In this document: positions 17,442 through 26,717 of the stretch, in pieces
Layout: each line of letters opens with the position of its first letter
Numbering within the stretch: position 1 is the first letter of the stretch
The notes under the pieces: generated by a model
Database searches by the model: none
Told to the model about the DNA's origin: nothing
What the model saw: only the letters and a program-made list of their open reading frames with translations
NCBI RefSeq assembly: GCF_003234085.1
Contig: NZ_QKSD01000012.1
Span: forward strand, 67,991-131,990
Reading direction: 5' to 3'
Length of the DNA stretch: 64,000 nt
Source: Curtobacterium sp. MCPF17_052
Lineage (GTDB): Bacteria > Actinomycetota > Actinomycetes > Actinomycetales > Microbacteriaceae
Program-made: the position numbers and the translations under genes

Positions 17442-18509
17442 ATGAAGAAGTCCGTCTGGCTGCCAGCCCTGATCGCACCCGTCGTCGTGGCCGGTGCCGT
17501 CGCCGCTCCCGTCATCGCGCAGGCCGCGTCCACCCCGATCGCCGGCGACGACCCGACCGCGGCTGCCGTCATCGCCAGCATCGCGAAGTCGTCCGACGCG
17601 CAGTACTCGGGCAAGCTCGCACAGACGAGCGACCTGGGACTGCCGGAACTCCCCGCCGGTGCCGGCGGTTCCTCGCTCGAGGGCGATGCCTCGGACGCCT
17701 TCAGCCTGCTCACGGCATCGCACACCGCCCGCGTCTACGTCGACGGACCGAGCAAGCAGCGCGTGCAGGTCACCGAGCAGCTCGCCGAGCAGGACCTGAT
17801 CCGCAACGGCAGCACCGTGTGGACGTGGGACTCGAAGGAGCGCGCGGCGACGAAGACCACGCTGCCCAGCCGGGCGGCCGAGTCCCCCGCCAGCGGCACG
17901 GCCACTCCGTCGGACGTCGCCGAGCAGGCCATCGACGCGATCACGCCGACCACGACCGTCTCGAAGCCCGTCGCGACCACGGTCGCGGGGCACGGTGCCT
18001 GGTTGCTCACCCTCACTCCGAAGTCCTCGGACACCCTGGTCGGTTCGGTGCAGCTCGCGGTCGACCAGCAGACCGGGCTCCCGCTCCGCGCGACCGTCAC
18101 GGCCACCGGCGCGGACGACCCGGCGTTCCAGGTCGGGTTCACCAGTCTCGAGTACGGAGCACCGGCAGCGCGGCTGTTCGACTTCACCCCGCCGACGGGT
18201 GCCGACGTCGATTCGAAGGACCTGTCCGACGCCCGCCCGGGCTCGGGCGCGCGCCACCACGGGTCTGACGGAGCCGACCGTCCGACCGTCTCCGGCAGCG
18301 GCTGGGACACCGTCGTGGCGCTGCCCGCGGGGAGTGCCGACCAGGCCGGCCTCGGGTCGGACGCGACGGGGCTCGTCGACCAGCTGACGACCGCGGTGGC
18401 CGGCGGTCGAGCCGTCCAGACCTCGCTCGTGTCGGTCTACCTGACCGACGACGGCCGGGTCCTGGCTGGCGCGGTGCCGGTCACGGCCCTGGTCGCCGCG
18501 GCGAAGTGA
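17442..18509 (+). CDS. Secreted LolA-like (DUF2092-type) protein
   Basis: A 355-residue exported protein: Sec signal MKKSVWLPALIAPVVVAGAV...AQA-A with cleavage near residue 29, then a LolA/LppX-like beta fold suggested by LIRNGSTVWTWDSKERAATKTTLP, TTVAGHGAWLLTLTP and VQLAVDQQTGLPLRATV. Actinobacterial members are annotated as lipoprotein-carrier-like proteins; the ligand is unknown. There is no lipobox cysteine, so it is soluble or held by other means. Its stop overlaps the GTG of the following ABC ATPase by 4 bases (GTGA), so it is produced together with that exporter. Promoter: TACGGT at 17381-17386; GAGGGG ribosome site before the ATG. Confidence 0.7.
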   Translation: MKKSVWLPALIAPVVVAGAVAAPVIAQAASTPIAGDDPTAAAVIASIAKSSDAQYSGKLAQTSDLGLPELPAGAGGSSLEGDASDAFSLLTASHTARVYVDGPSKQRVQVTEQLAEQDLIRNGSTVWTWDSKERAATKTTLPSRAAESPASGTATPSDVAEQAIDAITPTTTVSKPVATTVAGHGAWLLTLTPKSSDTLVGSVQLAVDQQTGLPLRATVTATGADDPAFQVGFTSLEYGAPAARLFDFTPPTGADVDSKDLSDARPGSGARHHGSDGADRPTVSGSGWDTVVALPAGSADQAGLGSDATGLVDQLTTAVAGGRAVQTSLVSVYLTDDGRVLAGAVPVTALVAAAK

Positions 18510-19513
18510 CGACGGGTACGGACGCAGCCGCGGCGCCGCAGACCGGCACGGCAGCGGCGGCGGGACCGGAGACCACCACCGACCTCGCGATCCGCACCGA
18601 CGGACTCCGGAAGGTGTTCCACAAGCAGCGCGCGGTGGACGGCATCGACCTGGCCGTCCCCCGCGGCTCGGTCTTCGGGTTCCTCGGGCCGAACGGCTCC
18701 GGCAAGACCACCACGATCCGGATGCTCCTCGGGCTCTCCAGCGCGACCGGTGGCTCGATCGAGGTGCTCGGCGAGTCGATGCCCGCGGCGCTCCGCTCGG
18801 TGCTCCCCCGCGTCGGTGCGCTCGTCGAGGGTCCGGCCTTCTACCCCTACCTGTCGGGTCGCGCGAACCTGTCCCGGTTCGACGCCGCCGACCCGACCTC
18901 GGAACCGCGGAGCCGCAAGGACCGGGTCGCGCACGCACTGGACCGCGTCGGCCTGACGCATGCCGCCGACAAGAAGGCGCACGCGTACTCCCTCGGCATG
19001 AAGCAGCGCCTGGGTCTGGCGAACGCCCTGCTCACCCCCCGCGAACTCCTGGTCCTCGACGAGCCGACGAACGGCCTCGACCCGCAGGGCACCCGCGAGG
19101 TCCGCAACCTCATCCGCTCCCTGGCAGACGACGGCACCACGGTGTTCGTGTCGAGCCACCTGCTCGCGGAGATCGAGCAGGTCTGCACGCACGCCGCCGT
19201 GATGCGGACCGGGCAGCTCGTCGCGCAGGGCACGCTCGACGACCTCCGCTCCGCCGGTGCCCGCACCGTCACGGTCCGCACCCCGGACGTCGGACAGGCA
19301 GCGGTCGTCCTGGGGCGCCTCGGTCTGGCACCGCGACGGGACGGCGGATCGGACGTCCTCGTCGCCGACCTGGTCGCCGACGTCGAACCCGAGACCATCA
19401 CCGCCGAGCTCGTCCGCGCCGACGTCCGGGTCCGGGGCATCGCTGTCGGTGGCGGGACGCTCGAGGACCTGTTCGTCGCGCTCACCGGAGAGGGATTCGA
19501 TGTCGCTGGCTGA
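18506..19513 (+). CDS. ABC exporter ATP-binding protein
   Basis: A 335-residue ATPase with a 25-residue Ala/Thr-rich N-terminal tail. Walker A GPNGSGKTTT near residue 68, the signature appears as YSLGMKQRLGLANAL (LGMKQ, a common CcmA/BcrA-type variant of LSGGQ), Walker B LLVLDEPTNGLDP and the switch SSHLL. The C-terminal 90 residues form the extra domain seen in bacitracin/drug or lipid ABC-2 exporters. Translation is coupled to the LolA-like gene upstream and to the permease downstream (14-base overlap). Substrate unknown. Confidence 0.85.
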   Translation: MTTGTDAAAAPQTGTAAAAGPETTTDLAIRTDGLRKVFHKQRAVDGIDLAVPRGSVFGFLGPNGSGKTTTIRMLLGLSSATGGSIEVLGESMPAALRSVLPRVGALVEGPAFYPYLSGRANLSRFDAADPTSEPRSRKDRVAHALDRVGLTHAADKKAHAYSLGMKQRLGLANALLTPRELLVLDEPTNGLDPQGTREVRNLIRSLADDGTTVFVSSHLLAEIEQVCTHAAVMRTGQLVAQGTLDDLRSAGARTVTVRTPDVGQAAVVLGRLGLAPRRDGGSDVLVADLVADVEPETITAELVRADVRVRGIAVGGGTLEDLFVALTGEGFDVAG

Positions 19514-20396
19514 CCCCACCCCCACGACCACGGCTCCGTCACGGCCGACCCCGTCACCGTCCGTCCCGACGTCGACCCGCCGCAACCGTCCGTTCGCCCT
19601 GCTCGGCTCGGAGCTCGCGCTGGTGTTCCGACGCCGACGCACCTGGGCCATGCTCGGCGCTCTCGCGCTCGTGCCGATCCTGATCGCCGTCGCCGTCCGC
19701 CTGACCACCGGCGAGGACAGCGGCGGCCCGGCGTTCCTCGGCGACATCACGAACAACGGCCTGTTCGTCGCCTTCACCGCCCTGACCGTGTCGATCCCGC
19801 TGTTCCTGCCGCTCACCGTCGGCGTGGTCGCGGGCGACACCGTGGCGGGTGAGGCGAGCCACGGCACCCTGCGGTACCTGCTCGTCGCGCCGACCGGCCG
19901 GGTGCGCTTCATCCTGGTGAAGACCGCCGGCGCGATCGCGTTCTGCCTCGCCGCGACCCTGCTCGTCGTGCTCGTCGGTGCGGCGATCGGAGCGGTGCTG
20001 TTCCCGATCGGTCCGGTGACGCTGCTGTCCGGCACGCAGGTCGGCGGCTGGTCGTACGCCGCGCGCGCCCTGCTCCTCGCGCTCTACGTCACCCTGTCGA
20101 TGCTCGGACTGGTCGCGATCGGGCTGTTCGCCTCGACGCTGACGAACGTGCCGGTCGGGGCGATGGCGGCGACCGTGGTGCTGGCCGGCGTCTCGCAGGT
20201 GCTCGACCAGCTACCGCAGCTGGACTGGCTGCACCCGTACCTGTTCTCGCACCTGTGGCTCGGGTTCGGCGACCTGCTCCGCGACCCGATCTCGTTCGAC
20301 TCGTTCGGCAGCAACGCGCTGCTGCAGCTCGGCTACCTGGTCGTGTTCGGCGCGCTGGCGTACGGCCGCTTCGCCGGCAAGGACATCCTCAGCTAG
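19500..20396 (+). CDS. ABC-2-type exporter permease
   Basis: A 298-residue membrane protein with a Pro/Thr-rich cytoplasmic N-terminus and about six helices: after RRRRTWAMLGALALVPILIAVAV comes a loop, then four strongly hydrophobic segments ending in LGYLVVFGALAYGRFAGKDIL. The GVVAGDTVAGEASHGTLRYLLVAPTGR stretch is typical of ABC-2 permeases. The ATG at 19500 overlaps the end of the ATPase gene by 14 bases, giving a fixed LolA-like/ATPase/permease unit. Confidence 0.8.
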   Translation: MSLADPTPTTTAPSRPTPSPSVPTSTRRNRPFALLGSELALVFRRRRTWAMLGALALVPILIAVAVRLTTGEDSGGPAFLGDITNNGLFVAFTALTVSIPLFLPLTVGVVAGDTVAGEASHGTLRYLLVAPTGRVRFILVKTAGAIAFCLAATLLVVLVGAAIGAVLFPIGPVTLLSGTQVGGWSYAARALLLALYVTLSMLGLVAIGLFASTLTNVPVGAMAATVVLAGVSQVLDQLPQLDWLHPYLFSHLWLGFGDLLRDPISFDSFGSNALLQLGYLVVFGALAYGRFAGKDILS

Positions 20397-20401
20397 GCGC
20401 C

Positions 20402-20438
20402 CGAGGACGCCCTCCGCCACGCGGCGAGGGCGTCCTCG
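20402..20438. terminator. Bidirectional terminator hairpin
   Basis: A 13-bp perfect stem (20402-20414 with 20426-20438) and 11-base loop between the permease gene (+) and the convergent oxidoreductase gene (-). Confidence 0.65.
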
Positions 20439-20447
20439 ATCGGCACG

Positions 20448-21527
20448 TCAGCTGGTCGAGACCGCGCCTTCGGCCCCGCGGGACGCCGGCGAGCCGCTCT
20501 CGAGCGTGCCGTCGGCCTTCTCCTCGGCGTACCGGTCGCGCAGATCGCGGGCCTTCTCGGACCGGTACCAGTCCTGTCGGGCTCCGGTCTCGACCGGCTG
20601 CATGCCGACGACGACCTTGCCACGGGAGTGCATCTCGGCCAGGTCCTCGTACGCGTCCACGATGTACTCGAACGGGTAGAAGCCCGAGATGAGGATCTGC
20701 ACGCGGCGGTCCTCGACGGCCTTCGCCAGGAACAGGATGAGCTCCTTCGCCTCCGGGTCGGACGCCGGCGCCCGGAGGAACCGCAGCTCGGCGTCGCGCC
20801 GGGCCTCGGACGAGACGAAGCGCTTCTCGTCCACGCCCAGGCGGAGGGCCAGTTCGTGCGCGGCGTCGTCACCGTGGTTGTCGATGAACGCGGTGACGGG
20901 TCGGCCGTTCGCGATCTCGGCGATCCGGGCCTCCTCACCGTCCCCGTAGGCGACGGGCAGGATGCCGATCTGGCGGAGGTAGTCGTGGTTGCGCGGGCTG
21001 CCGAGTCCGATCACGGTCGCGCCGGCGTCGCGGGCGAGCTGGCACTGGATGTGGCCGACACCACCGGCGGCGGCGCTGATGACGACGGTGTCGTCCGGGC
21101 CCAGGCGGAGCTTCCGGACCACGTCGACGGCGGTGCAGCCCGCCAGGTAGAGCCCGCCGGCGACCTCCCACCCGACGTGTGTGGGCTTGATGACGACCGC
21201 TTCACGGGGCACCACGACCCATGTGGCGTGCGAGCCACCCTCGGGTGCGTGGCCCATGACCTCGTCGCCGACGCGCAGGTCCTTCACGCCGTCGCCCCGG
21301 GCGCGGACGATGCCGGCGAGGTCGACGCCCTGTCGTGCGGGGAAGTCGACCTGGACGTGGTCCTGCAACCTGCCCTCGCGGAGGAACCGCTCGATGTGGT
21401 TGAGGCCGGCGGCGATGACCTCGACGACGACCTCTCCGGGTCCGGGCTTCGGCCGTTCCTGTGGCACGACCTCGACCACGTCGAAGTCGCCGTACCGCTC
21501 GTACTGCACTGCGCTACCGGTTCGCAT
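20448..21527 (-). CDS. Zinc-less MDR (quinone oxidoreductase-like) dehydrogenase
   Basis: A 359-residue medium-chain dehydrogenase/reductase resembling NADPH:quinone oxidoreductases. GroES-like domain up to about residue 125 with AAGLNHIERFLREG and QGVDLAGIV; Rossmann domain with VVISAAAGGVGHIQCQLARDAGA (AxxGGVG NADPH motif). The cysteine/histidine zinc ligands of alcohol dehydrogenases are absent. A charged C-terminal tail of about 45 residues (DWYRSEKARDLRDRYAEEKADG) is longer than the family norm. Start codon is preceded by GGAGGGT. Substrate unknown. Confidence 0.8.
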   Translation of the reverse strand: MRTGSAVQYERYGDFDVVEVVPQERPKPGPGEVVVEVIAAGLNHIERFLREGRLQDHVQVDFPARQGVDLAGIVRARGDGVKDLRVGDEVMGHAPEGGSHATWVVVPREAVVIKPTHVGWEVAGGLYLAGCTAVDVVRKLRLGPDDTVVISAAAGGVGHIQCQLARDAGATVIGLGSPRNHDYLRQIGILPVAYGDGEEARIAEIANGRPVTAFIDNHGDDAAHELALRLGVDEKRFVSSEARRDAELRFLRAPASDPEAKELILFLAKAVEDRRVQILISGFYPFEYIVDAYEDLAEMHSRGKVVVGMQPVETGARQDWYRSEKARDLRDRYAEEKADGTLESGSPASRGAEGAVSTS

Positions 21528-21665
21528 GAGACCCTCCTCGGGACGTCGTGCGTTCCGTCCTACTCGCCTCAGCCACGGCTCTGTCCGTGGATGTGGGGTA
21601 CTCGCAGGGACCGGCCCGGATCCGGGGACCGGCCGTGGGTGGCGGGACGTCGGGAAGGCGGACGG

Positions 21666-21713
21666 GACGGCCGGGAGGCGCGGGGCGGGGCCGCCACGTG
21701 CCTCCCGGCCGTC
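21666..21713 (-). terminator. Terminator after the phosphoesterase gene
   Basis: 14-bp perfect arms (21666-21679 and 21700-21713) containing CCGGGAGGC, 24 bases past the stop of the minus-strand phosphoesterase gene. Confidence 0.65.
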
Positions 21714-21737
21714 AGGTGGTTCGTCCGGACCTGCCGG

Positions 21738-22649
21738 TCACGACGGGCCGAACGCCTCCGCGATCCGGGTCGCGGCGGCCGCGTCGAGGTGCAGGGCCTG
21801 CTGGTCCGCGTCGGCGCGGGGCAGGCGGACGGGTGTCGACCAGAGCGAGCCGTCGGCTGCCAGGTCGACCACGAGCGCGCCGGTGCCGATGAGCGCGGTC
21901 TCCTGCTCGTACGGTCCGGCGACGTCGTTGTCGTTCGCGACAGCCGGCGCCACGAGCACCGGCACCCCGCCGACCGACCCGGCGAAGTGGTGGTGGTAGT
22001 GACCGCCGAGCACGACGCGGACGTCGGTCCCCCGCAGCACGTCGGCGAGGTCCTGCGGGTTCCGGAGCTTCAGGGCGTCCTGCAGCGCGGTCGGCGCGGG
22101 CAGTGGTGGGTGGTGCAGGACGACGACGGAACCGTGGTCGGACGGCTCGGCGAGCACGGTGCGCAGGTGCTCGAGCACCGACGCGTCGAGTTCGCCGTAC
22201 CCCGCCCCCGGGACGCTGGTGTCGACGGTGACGACGCGCCGACCAGCGACGATCGACTGACCCCGCACCGGCACCGACGGGTCGTGGTACTCCATGGTGT
22301 GCATGAGCGGCTGTCCGCCCTCGCCGAGGACGTGGCCGTCGACCAGGACCTGCCGGAAGCCGGCGCGCTGGTCGTGGTTGCCGGGCACGGTGACGAACGC
22401 GGCCCCGTGCCGTTCGGCCCAGCTGCCGACCGTCTGCCGGACCGTCTCGTAGGACCGGGGCGAGCCGTCCTCGGACACGTCGCCGGAGATCACCACCAGG
22501 CCGACGCCTTGAACGGTGTCCAGGTGCTCGAGCAGCGCGCGGAGCGCCGCGGTCGTGTCGACCGTGCCCTGGTGCAGGGCGCCGTCGCCCGTCAGGTGCG
22601 TGTCCGACAGGTGCAGGATGCGGAGTGTTCCGGGTACGGGAGGCTGCAT
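21738..22649 (-). CDS. Calcineurin-like metallophosphoesterase (CpdA type)
   Basis: A 303-residue class III cyclic-nucleotide-phosphodiesterase-like protein. All metal-site blocks are visible: LSDTHL, VVISGDVSEDG, TVPGNHDQR, VVVLHHPPLP and VLGGHYHHHFAG. This layout is that of CpdA-like enzymes that hydrolyse cAMP, though many relatives prefer other phosphodiesters. Start at the ATG giving MQPPVPGTLRILHL; the TACGGT box 7 bases upstream predicts a leaderless message and rules out the longer reading (MHGPATVCD...). Divergent from the threonine aldolase gene. Confidence 0.85.
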   Translation of the reverse strand: MQPPVPGTLRILHLSDTHLTGDGALHQGTVDTTAALRALLEHLDTVQGVGLVVISGDVSEDGSPRSYETVRQTVGSWAERHGAAFVTVPGNHDQRAGFRQVLVDGHVLGEGGQPLMHTMEYHDPSVPVRGQSIVAGRRVVTVDTSVPGAGYGELDASVLEHLRTVLAEPSDHGSVVVLHHPPLPAPTALQDALKLRNPQDLADVLRGTDVRVVLGGHYHHHFAGSVGGVPVLVAPAVANDNDVAGPYEQETALIGTGALVVDLAADGSLWSTPVRLPRADADQQALHLDAAAATRIAEAFGPS

Positions 22650-22708
22650 GTCGCACACCGTAGCCGGGCCGTGCACCAGCGGACCGTCGGCAGGGTTACC
22701 GTTGTGCG
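22650..22708. promoter_or_regulatory. Divergent leaderless promoters
   Basis: TACGGT on the minus strand (22657-22662) is 7 bases before the phosphoesterase ATG and TACCGT on the plus strand (22697-22702) is 6 bases before the aldolase GTG. Confidence 0.6.
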
Positions 22709-23707
22709 GTGATCGACCTGCGCTCCGACACCGTCACCCGTCCGACCCCGGCGATGCGCCGCGCGATGGCGGAGGCCGAGGTCGGCGACGACGTGTTCGG
22801 CGAGGACCCCGAGACCACCCTGCTCGAGCAGGAGGTCGCGGAGCTCCTCGGGCACGAGGCCGGCTTGTTCACCCCGTCCGGCTCGATGGCGAACCAGCTC
22901 GGTCTGCGACTGCTCGTCGGTCCGGGTGAGGAACTGCTCGCCGACGTCCAGGCCCACGTCGTCCGCGCCGAACTCGGGGCGGCGGCGGTGTTCTCCGGCA
23001 TCACGACCCGGACCTGGGCGTCGGAGCGGGGCCGGTTGGTCGCCGAGTCCGTGCAGGAGATCGCCGAACCCAACGCGGGCGCCTACTCGGTGTCGACCAC
23101 GGCGATCGCGGTCGAGAACACCCACAACTTCGGCGGCGGCACCGTCCAGCCGCAGCTCGAGGTGCGTGCCGTGCAGGACTTCGGTCGTGCGCACGGCATC
23201 GGGCTGCACCTGGACGGCGCCCGGCTGTGGAACGCCCACGTCGCGTCGGGCACCTCGTTCCGGGAGCTCGCCAGCGGCTTCGACACCGTGTCGGTCTGCA
23301 TGTCGAAGGGTCTCGGCGCGCCGGTCGGGTCGGTGCTCGTCAGCTCGGCCGAACGGATCGCGGCAGCCCGGATCTGGCGGAAGCGCTACGGCGGGGGCAT
23401 GCGGCAGACCGGCATCCTGGCCGCCGGTGCCCGGTACGCCCTGCACGAGCACGTCGACCGGTTGGCCGAGGACCACGCGAACGCCCGGACGATCGCGGCA
23501 GCGCTCGACGTCGACCCGGGGACGGTGGACACGAACATCGTCTTCGCCGAGGTGTCCGACCCGGCGGCCTTCGTCGCGGCTGCTGCGGCGGCCGGTGTCC
23601 GGGTGATGCAGCTCGGGCGGACGACGGTGCGGATCGTGACACACCTCGACGTGTCGGCCGAGGACGCCGAGCAGGCGGCCCGGGTGCTGGCCGCACTCCC
23701 CCGCTGA
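22709..23707 (+). CDS. ltaE: Low-specificity L-threonine aldolase
   Basis: A 332-residue fold-type I PLP enzyme cleaving L-threonine (and allo-threonine) to glycine and acetaldehyde. It starts with the signature [34 protein letters not shown], has [11 protein letters not shown], the [10 protein letters not shown] aspartate block and the PLP lysine in [12 protein letters not shown] (K200). Length is standard for GLY1/LtaE proteins. GTG start fits the TACCGT box 6 bases upstream. It is a single-gene unit: 91 bases lie before the next ATPase gene, which has its own TAGGGT box. Confidence 0.9.
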   Translation: MIDLRSDTVTRPTPAMRRAMAEAEVGDDVFGEDPETTLLEQEVAELLGHEAGLFTPSGSMANQLGLRLLVGPGEELLADVQAHVVRAELGAAAVFSGITTRTWASERGRLVAESVQEIAEPNAGAYSVSTTAIAVENTHNFGGGTVQPQLEVRAVQDFGRAHGIGLHLDGARLWNAHVASGTSFRELASGFDTVSVCMSKGLGAPVGSVLVSSAERIAAARIWRKRYGGGMRQTGILAAGARYALHEHVDRLAEDHANARTIAAALDVDPGTVDTNIVFAEVSDPAAFVAAAAAAGVRVMQLGRTTVRIVTHLDVSAEDAEQAARVLAALPR

Positions 23708-23798
23708 GGCGCGACCGGCGTACCGATCGCGTCAGCGACGCCGGAGACCGGTCCGTCAGACGGCCTCGGTAGGGTCGGCACGTCGGAAGGGGTCCACC

Positions 23799-24770
23799 GT
23801 GGCCGGAGCAGGCATCAGCGTCCGCGACTTCGTCATGCGCTTCGGTGACCGCAACGTCGTCGACGGGTTGACGTTCGACATCGCCCCCGGTGAGACGTTC
23901 GGCCTGCTCGGCAGCAACGGCTCCGGCAAGACCACGACGATCCGCGCGCTCCTCGGCATCACCGCCCCGACCGCCGGCACCCTGACGATCGACGGCGAAC
24001 CCTACCGGCCCGCGACGGGCGGCATCGGGTACCTGCCGGAGGAGCGCGGGCTCTACCGGAAGGAGACGGTCATCGACGTCATGACGTACTTCGCGGCCCT
24101 CCGCGGCATGCCCCGCGGCCCGGCGACCCGGTGGGCGACGGACTACCTGGAGCGCGTCGGTCTGGCGGACAAGGCGAAGGTGCGCATCGACAAGCTCTCC
24201 GGCGGGCAGCAGCAGAAGGTGCAGCTCGGCATCACGATCATGGACCGGCCGCGGCTGCTGATCCTCGACGAGCCGACGAAGGGCCTGGACCCGGTGAACC
24301 GCCGGCTGCTCCTGGACCTGGTCGACGAGCGGAAGGCCGACGGCGCGACGGTCGTCCTCGTCACTCACCACATGGACGAGGTCGAGCGGCTCTGCGACCG
24401 GATCCTGCTCCTCAAGGACGGGGTCGCCGCCGCGTACGGGACGATCCCCGAGGTGCAGGACGCCTTCGGCGGTGCCGTCGCGAAGGTCGCCCTCAGCGGG
24501 CCGGTCCCGCGGTCCGACCGCTACCGGCTCGCCCGCCACGAGGGCCACGTCGCGTACCTGGTGCCCACCGCGGCGGCGGCGGCCGACGGGTCGGACATCC
24601 TCGCCGAACTCGTGGCCGCCGACGTCCACGTGACCGGTTTCGAGATGCGCCGGATCCCGCTCGACGAGATCTTCGTGCAGCTGTACGGGCACGACGCCGA
24701 CGCGGACGCCGCTCGGGCCGAGACCGCGTCCGCCGCTCGCCCGGCCGTCGCGGTCGGAGCAGCGCGATGA
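23799..24770 (+). CDS. NatA-like ABC exporter ATPase
   Basis: A 323-residue ATPase. Walker A GSNGSGKTTT near residue 40, the GYLPEERGLYRKETV block typical of NatA/YhaQ ATPases, signature LSGGQQQKVQLG, Walker [14 protein letters not shown] and THHMDEVERL switch. The C-terminal 90 residues are a DUF4162-like extension (IPLDEIFVQLYG) seen in sodium- or drug-efflux NatA proteins. GTG start with GGAAGGGG upstream. The stop overlaps the permease start (ATGA), so the pair is co-translated. Confidence 0.85.
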   Translation: MAGAGISVRDFVMRFGDRNVVDGLTFDIAPGETFGLLGSNGSGKTTTIRALLGITAPTAGTLTIDGEPYRPATGGIGYLPEERGLYRKETVIDVMTYFAALRGMPRGPATRWATDYLERVGLADKAKVRIDKLSGGQQQKVQLGITIMDRPRLLILDEPTKGLDPVNRRLLLDLVDERKADGATVVLVTHHMDEVERLCDRILLLKDGVAAAYGTIPEVQDAFGGAVAKVALSGPVPRSDRYRLARHEGHVAYLVPTAAAAADGSDILAELVAADVHVTGFEMRRIPLDEIFVQLYGHDADADAARAETASAARPAVAVGAAR

Positions 24771-25987
24771 ACCGCCTGGGCACGGTCGTCCGGTTCGAGT
24801 TCGTCCGCGCGGTGAAGAAGCCGGCGTTCTGGATCGGCACCCTCGCCCTCCCGCTCGTCGTCGTCGTCGTGTCGCTGCTCGTCGGCGTCGGGCAGGCCGC
24901 CGGCACGGACTCCGCGATCTCCAGCGGCTCCGCCGCCCGGACGCCGTTCCACTACGTCGACCGGTCCGGGCTGGTGTCCGAGACGGTCGCCGCGAAGTGG
25001 GGCGGCTCCCCCTCCACCGACCCCGCGGCAGACAGGGCGGCCGTCCGCGCCGGACACCTCGATGCGTTCATCGAGTTCCCGGTGGCACCGTCGAGCACGC
25101 CCGTCACCGTGCTCGGAGCGGACCGTGGGCTGTTCGCCAACACCGGGTACTCGGCCCTGGCGGAGCGGGTGCTCGAGCAGAGCGTCGCCGCGCAGGTCGA
25201 CGACGCCGAGGCCGTGCACATCCTCCGGTCACCACCGGACGCGACGGTCACCACCTACGCCGACGGGCGGGTCGCGCCGGGTTGGCTGTCGATCGTGCCG
25301 CCGCTGCTCTACGTGGCGGCCTTCTTCGGGCTGGTGATCCTGCTCGCCGCCCGCATGGTCACCGTCGTGGTCGAGGAGAAGGAGAACCGGATCTCCGAGA
25401 TGATCCTGACCACCGTCACGGCCGGCACGCTGATCCGCGGCAAGGTCATCGCGATGCTGCTCGTGGGACTCGTGCAGGTCGGCGTGTTCCTGGTGCCCGG
25501 GCTGCTGTCGCTGGCGGTCGTGCTGCCGTTGGTCGCCGGTCGGGTCGGCACGGTCGCGCTGGATCCCTGGCGGATGGTCGCGGGGGCGCTGCTGCTCGTC
25601 GGCGGGGTGCTGCTGGCGTCGGCGCTGTTCGTGGCGGTCGGGGCGTCGGTGCCGACGATCAAGGACGCGTCGACGCTGCAGTCGGCGGCGCTGTTCGCGG
25701 TGATCATCCCGCTCTACGCGGCGTTCTTCGTGATGACGACGCCCTCGTCGCCCGTCGCCGCGTTCTTCACGTACTTCCCCACGTTCACGCCGGTGACGGC
25801 CATGGTGCGGAACGCCGTGGGGTCCCTGTCGGTCGTCGAGACGATCGCGTGCATCGTCGAGGTGTTCGTCGTCGCGGGCGTGCTGCTCTGGTTCGCGGAG
25901 TACCTGTTCCGGCACTCGGTCGCCCAGTACGGGTCGAAGGTCAGCCTGAAGCAGATCGCGGGCTGGCGGCGGACCCGAGCACGCTGA
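24767..25987 (+). CDS. NatB-like ABC-2 exporter permease
   Basis: A 406-residue permease with one N-terminal helix (KPAFWIGTLALPLVVVVVSLLVGV), a large extracytoplasmic loop of about 140 residues, then five or six helices including MVTVVVEEKENRISEMILTT, the conserved ABC-2 motif. This topology is that of NatB/YhaP permeases that pump Na+ or small compounds; the transported species is not readable. It follows the NatA-like ATPase with a 4-base overlap. Confidence 0.85.
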   Translation: MNRLGTVVRFEFVRAVKKPAFWIGTLALPLVVVVVSLLVGVGQAAGTDSAISSGSAARTPFHYVDRSGLVSETVAAKWGGSPSTDPAADRAAVRAGHLDAFIEFPVAPSSTPVTVLGADRGLFANTGYSALAERVLEQSVAAQVDDAEAVHILRSPPDATVTTYADGRVAPGWLSIVPPLLYVAAFFGLVILLAARMVTVVVEEKENRISEMILTTVTAGTLIRGKVIAMLLVGLVQVGVFLVPGLLSLAVVLPLVAGRVGTVALDPWRMVAGALLLVGGVLLASALFVAVGASVPTIKDASTLQSAALFAVIIPLYAAFFVMTTPSSPVAAFFTYFPTFTPVTAMVRNAVGSLSVVETIACIVEVFVVAGVLLWFAEYLFRHSVAQYGSKVSLKQIAGWRRTRAR

Positions 25988-26021
25988 CGCCCGTCTCCGT
26001 GAGGCGCCCCCGGGCCTCCCG

Positions 26022-26687
26022 TCAGCCGACGGTGACCGGCGCGGCGGAGGGCTTCCGGCCCTGTGCCATCCAGACGAAGAACCCGGCCAGGGTGAAGGCG
26101 CCGTAGACGACGTACATCAGGCCCGAGGCGTAGTAGCCGGCGGAGAACAGCAGCGGTACGCCGACCAGGTCGACCGCGACCCAGATGAGCCAGAACTCGA
26201 CCCAGCCCTTCGCCATGCCGTAGGTGGCCAGGAGTGATCCGACGAAGATCCACGCGTCGCTCCACACCGGCTCGTACGAGCCGAGGGCACGGAACACCGG
26301 GGTCAGGACCGCGGTGCCGCCGACCAGCGCGACGACGAGCAGTGCGCGGGACCGCCAGGAGGCCCACTTCGGCTCGAGCACGGTGGTCGCCTCGTCCGCG
26401 CGGTGCGTCCAGCGGTACCAGCCGTAGACACTGACCAGGATGAACATGACCTGGCGCCCGGCCTGACCGAGCAGGTTGACGGGGTTCGGGGTGTCGAAGA
26501 GCGCGCCCATGAAGACGGTGAAGAGGAGCGCGTTGCCCGCGATGCCGACCGGCCAGGCCCACACCTTGCGGCGCATCCCGCCCAGGGCGCTGAGCAGCCC
26601 GAAGACGTTGCCGATCACCTCGCGCCAGAGCACCGTCTGGTCGCCGATGACGAGCTGCGCGTCGAACAACCACCGCACGATGCCCAT
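26022..26687 (-). CDS. pnuC: PnuC-family nicotinamide riboside/vitamin transporter
   Basis: A 221-residue polytopic protein of the PnuC family, facilitators that bring in nicotinamide riboside for NAD synthesis. Visible features are FGLLSALGGMRRKVWAWPVGIAGNALLFTVF, QAGRQVMFILVSVYGWYRW (the WxxW-type substrate motif is represented by YGWYRW), and WVAVDLVGVPLLFSAGYYASGLMYVVYG. ATG at 26687 has AGGAGG 5 bases upstream; longer readings run through a repeat array that looks like control DNA, not protein. Thiamine or riboflavin variants of the family cannot be ruled out. Confidence 0.85.
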   Translation of the reverse strand: MGIVRWLFDAQLVIGDQTVLWREVIGNVFGLLSALGGMRRKVWAWPVGIAGNALLFTVFMGALFDTPNPVNLLGQAGRQVMFILVSVYGWYRWTHRADEATTVLEPKWASWRSRALLVVALVGGTAVLTPVFRALGSYEPVWSDAWIFVGSLLATYGMAKGWVEFWLIWVAVDLVGVPLLFSAGYYASGLMYVVYGAFTLAGFFVWMAQGRKPSAAPVTVG

Positions 26688-26717
26688 GTGACCTCCTCGA
26701 TCCGACTCGATGCAACT

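Noticed and set aside
20628..22712. 694-residue plus-strand frame
   Set aside because: Overlaps two well-supported minus-strand enzymes; sequence is compositionally biased.
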